Part shown: one piece after another, positions 42,701 through 54,078 of the stretch
Numbering within the stretch: the stretch's first letter is position 1
Layout: every line of letters starts with the position of its first letter
Source: Chamaecrista fasciculata
Taxonomy: Eukaryota; Streptophyta; Magnoliopsida; Fabales; Fabaceae
NCBI GenBank assembly: GCA_003254925.1
Contig: QANZ01020749.1
Span: 75,356 to 139,355 of the forward strand
Direction of reading: 5' to 3'
Length of the DNA: 64,000 bases
The notes under the pieces: model-generated
The model's database searches: none
Told to the model about the DNA's origin: nothing
Seen by the model: the letters and a program-made list of their open reading frames with translations, nothing else
Made by a program: the position numbers and the translations under genes

Positions 42701-45700
42701 ATGGGTCCTGCTCATCCAATTTTAGACAAGGACAACGAGAGTAAACCAAACTATTCTATAAAAGTTGCAGCAGTTAATGACAAGGTGGAGGAAAAGGGTA
42801 TAACTTACATGAGTCACTGTGAGAAGCCGGTTGTGAAGGTGGAGCCCTTTCTTGATGAACAAATTAGCACTGTGAAAGTCCTTGAAGACGTGGAGGTTGA
42901 TATAGTGAGCTGGACAAATAAAGGCGACTTTGCATCAAATAAAAATGAGGACCCTGATGCAACTGAATACTCAAGTTCATTTGCCGACACTACGTCTGAC
43001 CCTGAAACTAGTTCTAGACTCAGTGAAGCTGAGGCGGAGTCAGAATTCTTAGGTGACAATGGTTTGGCGTGCACATTTGATGCTTTTGGATCACCTTTTC
43101 CGATGAGGTAATGAAGTGTCTCACACTCTTGCTTGGTTAAGATTTAGCAATGGAAATCTGAATTCTAAACTAAAAATCCTAGTCTCATGCATTTGTTAGT
43201 CGCTAACTTCAGTTACTTAGAAATCCAATTATGCACTCAAATGTTCAGATTATTAGGTTGATAGTTATGATGGTATATAAAAATTGCAAACATTAACGTG
43301 TTTACAGCTTTAAAAGAGGTTACAAGGTGCAAAATTTAGAGGCAACAATCTGGATGGAAAGCCAGATATATTTTTCAATTGCCTTGAAGAATAGGTCCAA
43401 TTGCAATTTGGATAGTAGTTATATTTTTCATGTAGATCATACAGCCAGATATTTGTTAATTAATTAGTTATTAGTTTTTTGACCTAATAGAAAAAATTTA
43501 CTTACTAGTTTTAGTTGTAAATTGTAACTCTTGTTTGAAGAAATAGTGGCAGATCTTATAAAGTTTTGTGTTGTTGGATAAAATCATAAAGTAGAATAAT
43601 TGCTTCTGTAGTGTGTAGGCATCTATTTGTTCTGTAATAATCATTTTCTTGTGATTCCATTTGCTTATTCTCAAGGTTATAACTACCCTTTTGGTATTTT
43701 ATGATGAATAGCAGGTCTAGAACATTATACATTTATCTTCTTTCAATTTTTTGTTCAGCTATCACAAAGATTGTACATGCTTTAGGCTTTCTTTATGTTT
43801 TTGTATATGCATTATTGTCATAATTAGAGTTATTGTTCATGATTTTCTGATGTTTTTGCGTATTGACATCCCCTATAACCCAAGGAAGAAGAAGTTGACA
43901 GATCATTGGAGGAACTTTATACGACCCCTAATGTGGCGCTGCAAATGGACAGAACTAAGAATTAAGGAAATGGAGTCACAAGCATTAAAGTACAATAAAG
44001 AGCTTGAAAAATTTGATCAGGGGAAATTTATAGGACCATATCAATCAACATTAGAAGAAAATGGTTCAAAATCGTTGCCATTTTCAAGTCACCAGTACAG
44101 AAGCAAGGCCAAAAAGAGAAGGAAGAGAAAGAGAGTTGAAGACACAACTGATATAGGATCCTATATGTCTCATCATTATCTTTTCTCTTATCTTGGTACA
44201 AATTTTTTTGCACTCATCTTTTCTGATTTTCATGTCTTTCCTTATTGGTTACCATCTGCCTGTCCTCAGTTCAGAAAAGTGCATGACTTTCTTCTTTCTT
44301 GTATCCTTGTAGAGAATAAGAAGTCTGACCCTGATGGCAGTTTGGCTGATGATTTTGGTAATCCAGGTTAGAAATATTGCTTTGCTGATTTCTTCTGCAT
44401 AACATGTGAAGTCACCTGTTAACATTAATTTCTCTTGCATCTCTTTTGCTCCTTACGGTTGACATGTGCAAGGATAAAACACGTTGGCGTCAGTTGATCC
44501 ATATAGCCAATCCCACCTAGTGGGAAAAGGCTTTGGTTGTTGTTGTTGTATCGCTTTTGCTAATGAGGAAAGGATAAACTAACTAAATTGTTTGGTTTTT
44601 AATCTAACTGCATTATGTTGGAGGATTATATATATTTACTTTTCCTTTTTCCCTTTCACCTTTGCGAGGTGGGTTGCAGAGAGGGAGGAACCTGACATGT
44701 TATATATAACTGACAATTATGATCTGCATTCCATTATGGATGCAGCATTATCACATTTGACACATATCTTTGGCTGATGACTACTTATATTGTGATTCTC
44801 TGGACAGTGATAGCAGACACGCATGCTGATTTGGCTGATAGAATTGGGAGTAGTGATGATCATTCTTTCTTTGAGTTTAGTGATCGTGATAGTTCCTTGG
44901 AGCAGCTCCTTTGGACAATTGAAAATGTGCATTCTAGGGTCCACAAGCTGAAAAGACAAGTTGATGTAATCATGTCAAAAAATGCCTTGAAGTTTTCTTC
45001 ATCAGAGAATTTGAGCCTTCTTCCTCAAGGTGATGTACAGACCAGCTCTGCTCATAGTCCTACATTATCTGCAGGGAATGGAGATACAGTATCAGCAGGG
45101 GCCATCTATAATTCAACTCAGCATATCCCTGAGTTTGATTTTGGAGATTTAGTTATGCCTGATAGTGCTGTTTCAAGTTATGGGGAAGCCACAACTATCC
45201 CTGATATAATTGAGAGCACAGTGGGATTATTGTCTGCTGCAGATGTCACCCTCCATCAGCCTCAGACTGGGGACTCATGTGAAGATGTAAGTTTTCAATT
45301 TATGGATAACCAAGTTTTAGTTGGTCTATTATTTCTGCGAATCCCTGGTCAGATTATGACCCCATATTGTGCAATTAAAGGCCATCCTTTTGGATCGTCA
45401 TATTGATATGCAAGAAAAATAATTGTCTTGTATAATAAAGATGAAACTCATCTTAATTTTATGTTATCTGTCTTATCTATATTATATGCTTTCTATATAA
45501 ACACATTTCTTGATATATTTGATATGTTTGTGATAAGCTGATTATGAGAAATTAAAACCACAACCGAAGGCAGATGTGCACTTATGACTCCTGATAGTCT
45601 TTTCCGGGTTTCCCCATTTATCCTGATGGGGTGGGACATCAGAATTCGTGTATGGCTGTGCAAGATGTTGGAACGTTCCTCTTAGGCTAGATATTTATTG

Positions 45701-46399
45701 AAGCATACTTGACCTTAGTTCAATTACCTTTTACTGATGTTAGTAAGCCCCTTTAGTTCAGGAAGAACTAAGTATACGAGTGAGTAAAGAATGATTTATT
45801 GTATTTCAATGAATTATTTCAAATCATCATAACTGTTCATTAGCGTAGGGTGGTTCCTTGTGAGTATTTTGACTGTTTCCTATGAAATTATTTTGGCTAT
45901 TGAGTCTTGAAATCATGTATGCAAGCATATGCATAATACAGTTTTGTATCAAACATTCAAACATCAAATGGATTAAAAGTGGTGTTGCTTGAAATAATGG
46001 GAGTTGCCAGATTTGGAGGTCTGGTATCACGCTGAAAATGTTTGATTTTGACATTGATGGTTGCAGATGGTAGACAATGTGTTGATACACAATCAGGCGG
46101 CTGAAACAGAGGAGCACAGCTTTAAAACTGCAATTCAGCATCTCACAGAAAAGCATCTGGAGCCGGAGAAAGGTGAACATGAAGAAAGTGCTCATCATCC
46201 TGCATCTGCGTCCATCCCAGTGACAGAATCCAACGTAGAAGCAAACACTGCTTCGTCTCATTCTCAGGAGCAATCAGCGCTGAAATCATGTCTATATAGA
46301 GATGTGCAGTTTTCTAATATTAAAAGAAAGCGTGGGGAGCGCAAAGCTGGATCTGGTGGTTGGAGCAAGAAATGCTCAGGGGAACCTGATAGCCAGTGA
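42701..46399 (+). CDS. Plant-specific lysine-rich protein of unknown function, 5 exons
   Basis: Exons: 42701-43107, 43885-44195, 44313-44366, 44808-45286, 46067-46399; phases agree, about 527 residues. Start: the frame opens earlier only at GTG, so I take ATG 42701 (MGPAHPILDKDN). Features: an acidic Ser-rich N-terminal third with VKVEPFLDEQ and VLEDVEVD; a conserved core KKKLTDHWRNFIRPLMWRCK at the exon 1/2 join; a basic cluster SKAKKRRKRKRVEDTTD, a likely nuclear signal; MSHHYLFSYL; a coiled-coil-like SLEQLLWTIENVHSRVHKLK; and a basic C-terminus (KRKRGERKAGSGGWSKK). It matches uncharacterised plant proteins I recall (Arabidopsis At4g37440-like), with no known activity. A 5' UTR intron (42,022 to about 42,626) is likely. 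The third intron holds a SINE. Confidence 0.8.
44451..44548 (+). mobile_element. TTG-tailed SINE in intron of unknown lysine-rich gene
   Basis: The 3' half reads 'atccatatagccaatcccac' then 'ctagtgggaaaaggctttgg' and ends in a ttgttgttgttg tail, the diagnostic end of plant TS/Au SINEs. Flanking imperfect duplications: catctcttttgct (44,438-44,450) and tatcgcttttgct (44,549-44,561). The 5' half is degraded. It is on the same strand as the host gene. Confidence 0.8.
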
Positions 46400-47144
46400 G
46401 TTGGACTAATTTTTATTTTATTTTTAGCTTATTCTTCTCTGCTTCATAAGTTGGTGCAAGCTGCAACTTCAGGAGGAGTATTCAGCTTCGGAATGGTTGG
46501 CTCATATTTTGACAGAACTTGATCATTGAGGGTGGTTGCTTTCAAAAAAGCTAAAGTGGGGGCCAGATTTGTATTACTATGTGAGGGCTGGACTTCCTTT
46601 TACATCGATTAGTTTCTTCACTAGTCACTGTAAGCAACAAAGTGGGTATACGTGCGAGGCTTCATCTAGCAGACTCTTCATTAATGATACTAGTCACTTG
46701 TTTGCCGGTTCTAATGAGCTGGAAAGACTATGTTCCTCTTTCATCCGCCAACATTATGATTAAAACAGGAAAAAAAAAAGAAGCTTATTTACTTTACCAT
46801 TTAGGGTGTTTATCAATTAGCATGTTTCCATCTGTATTTTCAAAGTTCATATTGTGGAATTATTAATGGATGGAATTAGGCCTTGTCTGTATGACTCTGC
46901 AACCAAGAATACAAAGAAAATGAGTTTAAAAGCCAGAGCTCCAAAAAATTGTGATATAAATGAATTGCATAATGTCGTTGTCCTGGAGAGACTGATGGGA
47001 ATCAGAGATTGCACGTGTTGGGTCCATACTTTCATGTGATATGGCAAGCACTCATCATCATGTCATTTTGCATGGCAGATCAATCGTCCATGTTATCTGC
47101 TGCAATATTTATTATTGGCAAAAGACTTGTTGGTGTACCAACAT
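46400..47144. other. Downstream region of the lysine-rich gene
   Basis: Probably 3' UTR and spacer. Several short frames exist without family resemblance, and none is called. Confidence 0.4.
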
Positions 47145-47757
47145 TAAGATCAGTTTCAATTATGCCCTTAACGTTTGTTTTGTGTGTTATGACCCTAACG
47201 TTTCACATTGTTGTACCTTAACCTCAATTTTTTTGGGTCAAAGTTCAATTTTGGTCTCTCAAGTTTGCTCAAAGTTCTGTTTTGGTCCCTCAAGTCTTTG
47301 GCGAATTTTTCGACGAGATACACGACGACTCCGATGACTACGAAAACTCCTAATCCAAAGTTTTTTGACCTTCTGAGTTCAACGATGACCTTTATTTTGC
47401 GAAAAAATGACCAGCGACGTCAAAAAATTACATAGTCGTTGAAAAATTTACACAACTGTTGAAAATCATATTTCTGGTCATTTGTTGCAAAATGCAAGCC
47501 GCCCATTGAACTCAGGAGGTCAAAAAACCTTGGATTAAGAGTTTTCGTAGTCGTCGGGGTCTCCGTGTATCTCGCCAAGAAGTTCACCGGATACTTGATG
47601 GACCAAAACGAAACTTTGAGCAAATTTGAGAGACCAAAATAAAACTTTGGCAAAAAAAAATTAGTTTAGGGTATGATTGACGATAATGTAAAATATTGGG
47701 GACATAACTGACACAAAGTAAACGTCGGAGGCATAACTGAAATTAACCTTAAACAAG
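47145..47757. mobile_element. Composite foldback element with 'gcataactga' and 'ggtccctcaa' arms
   Basis: The outer arms pair 'gatcagtttcaattatgccc' with 'ggcataactgaaattaacct'. The inner arms pair 'ttttggtctctcaagtttgctcaaagtt' with its inverse near 47,600-47,650. The centre carries a second imperfect palindrome. About 610 bp, no transposase. Same arm vocabulary as 1-430. Confidence 0.65.
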
Positions 47758-49239
47758 CAATAGGTTTTTTGCCTTTATTATTCTCAACTAAGCCTTTTTC
47801 TCAAACAATAGAGAAATGCACTAATCCCGCTCCTATGCTAATTGCTAAATTAAAATTTATTTTGTCTGCTACATTTGTTCGGAGCTGCACGTGCTTTGTA
47901 TATGTTTTGTACCTCACTTACCTGTGTATTTCAAATCATTCTTTCTCTGTGGCTCACACGAACATAGTTAGTAATTCTCTATTTATTTATTTTGCTTCAA
48001 AGTCGTTTATTAGGTCACTTGGCCTTTAATTTCGTGAAGTAAGCAAAGTTGCAGGTGACATATATACCACAGTAGTAACCAGCATTTATTTCTTTCCGCT
48101 TTAAAATGGTTTCTGCGGTCTACAATGTACAAAAAGCAAAAGATGATGACTCATCGTCTTTTTGACTCTCTCCGCCTTCCATTTGATAAAGAGAAAAAAC
48201 AGGAATGGTATAGGGATTAGTGGAATGTATTATATATAATCCTGCTTGTTTCAGTCCTTGAATAAGTACTCGTCGTTAGTATGTTTTTAAATCAGATTTG
48301 TCCAACAGAGAGAGAATTACAGTCCAGCCAGAGCTTAACTTCATGAGAAGCAGCGATCAAATAATTTGTTTTTCAAAAGTAAGAGAAAAAGCGTCAGGCG
48401 TCAGCAAATGAACACTTGGGGTGCAATATTAAACCAATTTGTATAAGGGTATTATTGTTTATGAATGAAGAATTAATAACAAGTTGATTTGGGGAATTAA
48501 AAAAGATCCACTTTTGGGTGTTTGGAAGGCCCCCAGTGGGGAGTGTCAGGGCGATGATAAGCAGAAAAAGGTGGTGGAGCTTGTGAAATCAAATAATTGC
48601 ACAGCACGGGTTCACAGTTACTGGAATTGAATCCTGGCTTGCTTCTGCATATAACAAGTTAGAGAATGTTTTTATTCTAGGTGCCAAAAGTAAGCAGTAA
48701 ATTGTAATATTTAATAGTAATAAATATATGCATGCAGTATGCCGAGTTTTGTTTAGAAATTGGGTGGGCATGATTTTTCTTGCAAAAAGGGAGGCCGAGC
48801 ATGTCTAAAACCAATTAATGTCCTATGTGACCTGCTGTTACTGGCAATCATAAAGATTAGGGTCTAAATATGATTGAGGGTAGCTCCTGATACTTTTTCA
48901 TGCTCCAAAAAGTAATGAATTCAATAAAGGCAAAGGGGGCACATTGGTAATTTACACTTAAAGTAGTAACATTTTTACTTTGCCTTTGAAATTTCAAATC
49001 TCACTCTCAAGATCACAAGGAAAGGAATCATGGCAGCCAAAGCAAAAGAAGGGTTTGGGTTAGAATAAAGAATGAGGGAAAAAGAAAAGAAAAGAAAAGA
49101 AAAGAAAGACATTGCCAACGCATGCAATCCCCATCTTAGAGCAAAAGAGTACTCTTGTTGTTCAGTACTGTAAACCCAACCCAGCCAGATGAAATTCCTT
49201 TCCTCTCTTTCTTCACCCTTGTCATATTTCTCTTTTTTC
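47758..49239. other. Intergenic, promoter side of the small basic-protein gene
   Basis: AT-rich with A/G-rich runs ('aaaagaaaagaaaagaaaag' near 49,083-49,106). No gene recognised, and no distinct promoter element that I can assign. Confidence 0.45.
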
Positions 49240-50769
49240 ATGCAACATCCCAAGAATCACGACTCTAACACAAGGTATGCTCATCACTCTCTTCCTCTTT
49301 TTTATCTTTTATGCACCAACATCCCCAGATTTTGGATAGATGATCATGTTTGAAATGTAAGAAAATACCGATACACAAAGGCGAACTAGTTAGACTGCAG
49401 GGTAGATGATGATACACTCAGTCTGTTTTCTTGTTTCCTGATCTTTCTTTTTATTTTTAGTGTTATATTTGGATTAGACAAAGTTAGAGGGCAGAGGACC
49501 TCTTTTTCTTTTTTGAGAAGCTTTGAGAGTTTAAAATAAAAAAAATAGGCCATTTTAAAATTGAAATCCAATACATTTTTGGCAGTAAGGTTTCAATATA
49601 ATATTTTAATAATTTTGTTTTCTTTTCTTCTATCTATTCTTTTCTATCCAAGCATATTCATTTGGTTAAAAAAAAAATTCTTAAAAGAATATAAATATCT
49701 TTTCTTTTTGGTCATAAAAGAATATAAATATCAAACTAATAAAGTTTTTTTGGGGGACTATAATAGTTAAAACAGAGCCCAAGGCTCTGTCTCTACGTTG
49801 GCCCAATATTGTATCCTTGTAATAAAGAGGTCCAATCATAGAGTCAAGAGCATGAACCCATGATGCTTCAAGAGACATTAGCAAGCATATGAATATGTGA
49901 GAGTTAAACTTGTATGAAAAAGATTAAGACTGGATAGGTTGTGTTGTGTATGTTTGAAATGATAGTGAGATATGGGGTGAATGTAATGTTTTAAAAAATG
50001 AAAAGGTGAAGGGTAGTGTTATGTTGTTAGAGGCATGAGAAGGAGAGGAAGATGTAAAAACAAATTATATATGTGATATAATTTGGGTTGTGAAAATTGC
50101 AGGAAGCCGTGGTATGAGAGAGGAAGGGGGATGGGGAATGTGTGGAAGGGGATTTCAAAGTGGAGAGAGAATGGTGGTGTATGGAAAACAATGACGTGGA
50201 AATGTGGTGCTGGTGAGGAAATAGAATTTGAATATAAAGTGGGAAGGTCATCAATATCATCATCATCAGCAAGTAGTTGCAATTCCAATTCCAATTATAA
50301 GAAGCAGCAGCAGCAGCAGCTAAGAAAATGCAGGTCTCTGAAGGTGGCCACATCCTTCACAAGGGTATGCCTTTGTGCACCTATGTCCTCCTACAATGAG
50401 CTGTTGAGAGCAGAGATTAATAATCCGCCTAGGAGAAGTAACAGTTTCCCCAGAGTAGCAAGTAGGCCTAGTACTTCTAGTACTTGTTCTTCTTTCTCAC
50501 ACTCACACTCACAACAAGAAAGAACAATATTGGTCCCTACTAGGCTTAGCACAGAGGGAGCAGGTGGAAGACGAGTATTCAGGGGGAAATCATTGACTGA
50601 TGATGTCCTAATGAGGAGGTTTGTGATTGAAGAAGAAGCCATGATGCACATTAGGAGAAGAAATCAAATGGAAGTTATTAGGAAGAGGACCTTGCGCAGG
50701 AGAACCAACCTCGGCCCAAGTCCTCTTTCCAGAATGGTTCTGGCTCACCCTCACCATCAACAAAACTAG
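49240..50769 (+). CDS. Small basic Ser/Arg-rich plant protein of unknown function, 2 exons (predicted)
   Basis: Exon 2 (50103-50769) is a long open frame. No in-frame ATG lies before GNVWKGISKW at 50,131, but a good acceptor (ttgcag) lies at 50,102. An upstream ATG at 49,240 followed by 11 codons and a donor (acaag|gtatgc at 49,274) joins in phase, giving about 233 residues starting MQHPKNHDSN. If this exon is wrong, translation starts at 50,131. Seen: Ser and Asn runs, a Gln run (CAG repeat at about 50,304), TRVCLCAPMSSYNELLRAE, RRSNSFPR, FRGKSLTDDVLMRRFVIEEE, a basic IRRRNQMEVIRKRTLRRR and a C-terminal GPSPLSRMV. This pattern recurs in unannotated plant proteins; function unknown. No membrane segment or catalytic motif seen. 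The phase-matched first exon is inference. Confidence 0.68.
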
Positions 50770-53700
50770 GATTTCTTTTTCCATTTCACTTCCTTCCTCT
50801 CTTTATTCATCTAATTATATATTCTTTTTTTTTTAAAACCATCTAATTATATATTCATTATTACTATATATGTGCGTTTTTTTCATTTCTTCCTCTCTCT
50901 CTCTCTCTATATATATATATTGCATTTCAACTCTCTAAACCTTCAACTTCAACTAAATTAACTTAACAAATCTACCCAACCAACTAACTCCAACGCCTTA
51001 TTTGCTTCTAACGCACTAAAAGTAATCATAATCAAACTTGTACACCAAGGCTCCTCCTATTTAGTGGTTATTTTATTTGTGTCGGAAAGCCCAAGTTAGG
51101 TTGTTTAGTCACACTCATCACACTTCCCCGCCCACTTATATTCTTACAAATCTTTCTCAACTACAAATACTCCAACCAACACTTTCATCTTCAAATCACA
51201 CTTCTTCTTCCCGATTTCCTGTCACAATTAAGACGCCATATGTGTTTTCTTTTTCTTTTTTTATTGACCAGATCTCAATACTGAAGTTTGATTACCAAAT
51301 AATAATATCTTACCTGAGATGCTGCTCAATTTTCATAAATATTGAAAATCAATAATCTGTAATGTATCTACCTAACAAGAGTGTATTTGGTTAGGCAGTA
51401 AATCAAAGTTGAGTTATGTATAGAAACAATACGGAGCCAAAACTACAAACAATCCGCTCGCTTGTACTGTTATATATTAGTTAATTAGTAAGAGACTTTT
51501 CCAATAGCAATCCGTATAAACTATAAAGTAAATCAATAGTTAAGGAACAGAGCATTCTTCATATATGATAATTGATAAGTAAGTTTTTTTTAAAATAGGG
51601 GGACATATATAATAAATTAAAGTAGGGGTTTTAAAATAATATATGGGAGACGAGGGGAGGAGCTGCTGAATTGACATGAACGCTTGAGAAAGCATGTCAG
51701 CATGTGATCGTGTGGTTGAACAGAAATATTGGTTCACCTACCAAAACATGCTTCTGATGACAGCATTTAGATTTTAGACAAATGGAATATTGATGAAATT
51801 AAAGGCCGTGAAGCAATTAATAGACGCATGATGAGCATGAGGATGTGCTTGCTTGAGAACCCATTCTTTAGAAGTAATCATTCAAATCCCACCCTAATTC
51901 CTCGTATATATATATATTAACGGGGTTTATTAAGCATGTATGGTTTTATATAAAATAGGAACATATATTATGCCGTTTATGTTTGAGAATTGAGATTGTG
52001 GAGCAAGACCAACGCACTTTTGCTCTATCATTCACGTGGCAAGACAGGGTGGTATTATATTGTAAAGCAATGAGTAGACTGTGTGTTTACAGCAATATGG
52101 CATCATATTGATATGTGGATGACGAACCCAACCCAACCCAACGTAACGTGAGGCAGTTTGGCCCATATGGCCCCTCCCTCTATATATGTATCACTAATAT
52201 TATCCCAACACGTACGCTTTATAGGCATGTATAGTTTATACTTGTCAATTCTCTACCTGTATAATTCACACTTTCTAATCTAATTGTTGCCATTTTTATA
52301 GTGATCCAAGTAGTAAACGCATATGTTTGAACCAGTCTTACATATAATTCTTGTTAAACATACATGTATAGTGGTATGCCAACATTAATTTTTCCACGCG
52401 GACACGCTAGCTACTTTTGGATTTCTACCACCTATATCCTTCTCTCTCATCTCTGAATTTGACTCAATTTTAGTGGGTTTTTGAATGGAATACGATGCGA
52501 GCATAGGTATAAGGTATATATATAATTAAAGCAGCAGCCCAATATGGACGGCAAATAAAATAAACTACAATTGCTCTTTTTTGTTCCAAGCCCATTGGAT
52601 ATTTCAGTATGATCTTGGGGAACCAACAGTGCTCCGTAATTATTCAGATTATTGACTTGGGAAGCAGAGTCTAAAATTTTCATTTTCCCTGGAATAAGTC
52701 ATGAGTGCGTGATTTATACGGTTTTTGAAGCAGCGTAGGTGGTGAAAATTACCGCATGTTTGTTACCTCTTTCTAATTCACTACATGTAAACTGTTAATT
52801 GATAGTTACTAATTATGGTGATTGGAATGGGTAGTTAGTTGGTAAGGAAATAATAAAATGAAATTAACAAGGAAGAAGAAATAGAGTAACAAACGAAACC
52901 AAACAAACCTAAGCGTTGTTAATAATAAGGGGGTAATATTGTGGGTGTTGGGTGCGCACATAGTGATAGTCTTCCCATTGAAGTAAAGTTAGTTGAAGTT
53001 GAGTGAGAAAGTGGGCATCCTCCCTTTCTCTCTCCATCATGATGATTATGAAACCAAAAAGAAAGAAAATTATAAATGGTAGAAAAGGTAGGAGTAGGAG
53101 GAAGAAAAAGTAATTTCATCCAAGCAAGGGAACCCAGAATATTTTCAAAGGACCCAGCCAGAAAGAAAGAAAGAAAGAAATAGAATCATGTGGTGCTGGA
53201 AAGCAGACGGAGGCTGAAACAAAAATACACATACACATCCTCCATCACCAGGGTTTCCATTCCTCTTCTTCCGACGCCTCTTTCCTCTTAAGGTACTTCT
53301 TCTTCCATCTTTGCTTCTTCTTTTTATCAATTCCGTTTCATTATCTCTCCAACCACTCTAAACTTTCTCTTTCCTCGGGATCGGCATCGGGATCCCTCTT
53401 CTCTAAAACTGTCACAAAAACATTTCACTTTCTCTCTTACTTGTTTTTCACTTGCTATTTCTTCTCTCCTTCATCAACCTTTCTTACACATCTACAATTT
53501 CCCTTCTCTTGCCTTACCTCTGTTTTTAAAACAATACTAACTAATTCCTCTCTTTGCTCTTCATAATTTCATTCTCTCATAAATCCTACTCCTTGCTTTA
53601 CATACAACTCCCTGTATTCTCCACGGGTATATTTGTTCATACTACTATTGAATTCTAATCCATCACTGATTATGCTGCTTTCTTCTTTTCCCCTATTTGT

Positions 53701-54078
53701 TTTCTAAGGTGAATGAAGGATTTCCCATTCTGTTTTCCTTGGTTGCTCTTTCTTGGCGATCAACGGCCTGAGATAGAGATGCTCAGTCCTTGCTTCTGAT
53801 CTTTCCGATGAGCTTCATTCATTTAACGAGTCCCAAATGTAAATAATCCGGAATTCTGCTTTGGCTTGTTATACTTGTTTGATTATATTTTAATCATTCA
53901 AGACCCTGATTGTGTATCCTGATTCCTGAGATATATTCCATCTTTGTTCCTTATATTACATGTCCGTCGTGTTAGAAAGATTCATGTGCACCTCAAGTAT
54001 AATTGGTCTTATTACTAAGCTCGTGATCTCAGAGTTTATCTTTTTCATCTGACTGGAAGAAACAGTAATGCTACTGAC
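50770..54078. other. Intergenic and IQD14-like 5' leader
   Basis: A CT run then an AT run lie at 50,893-50,919. No gene is recognised to about 53,150. From about 53,180 onward a C/T-rich leader appears, with a possible donor at 53,295 (cttaag|gtactt) and the start codon at 54,079, suggesting an intron in the 5' UTR of the next gene. Confidence 0.45.

Noticed and set aside
46536..46866. Plus-strand frames downstream of the lysine-rich gene
   Set aside because: They overlap in different frames, lack known motifs, and fit 3' UTR or spacer better.
50019..50353. Minus-strand His/Ser/Phe-rich frames
   Set aside because: Antisense of the small basic-protein gene's second exon.
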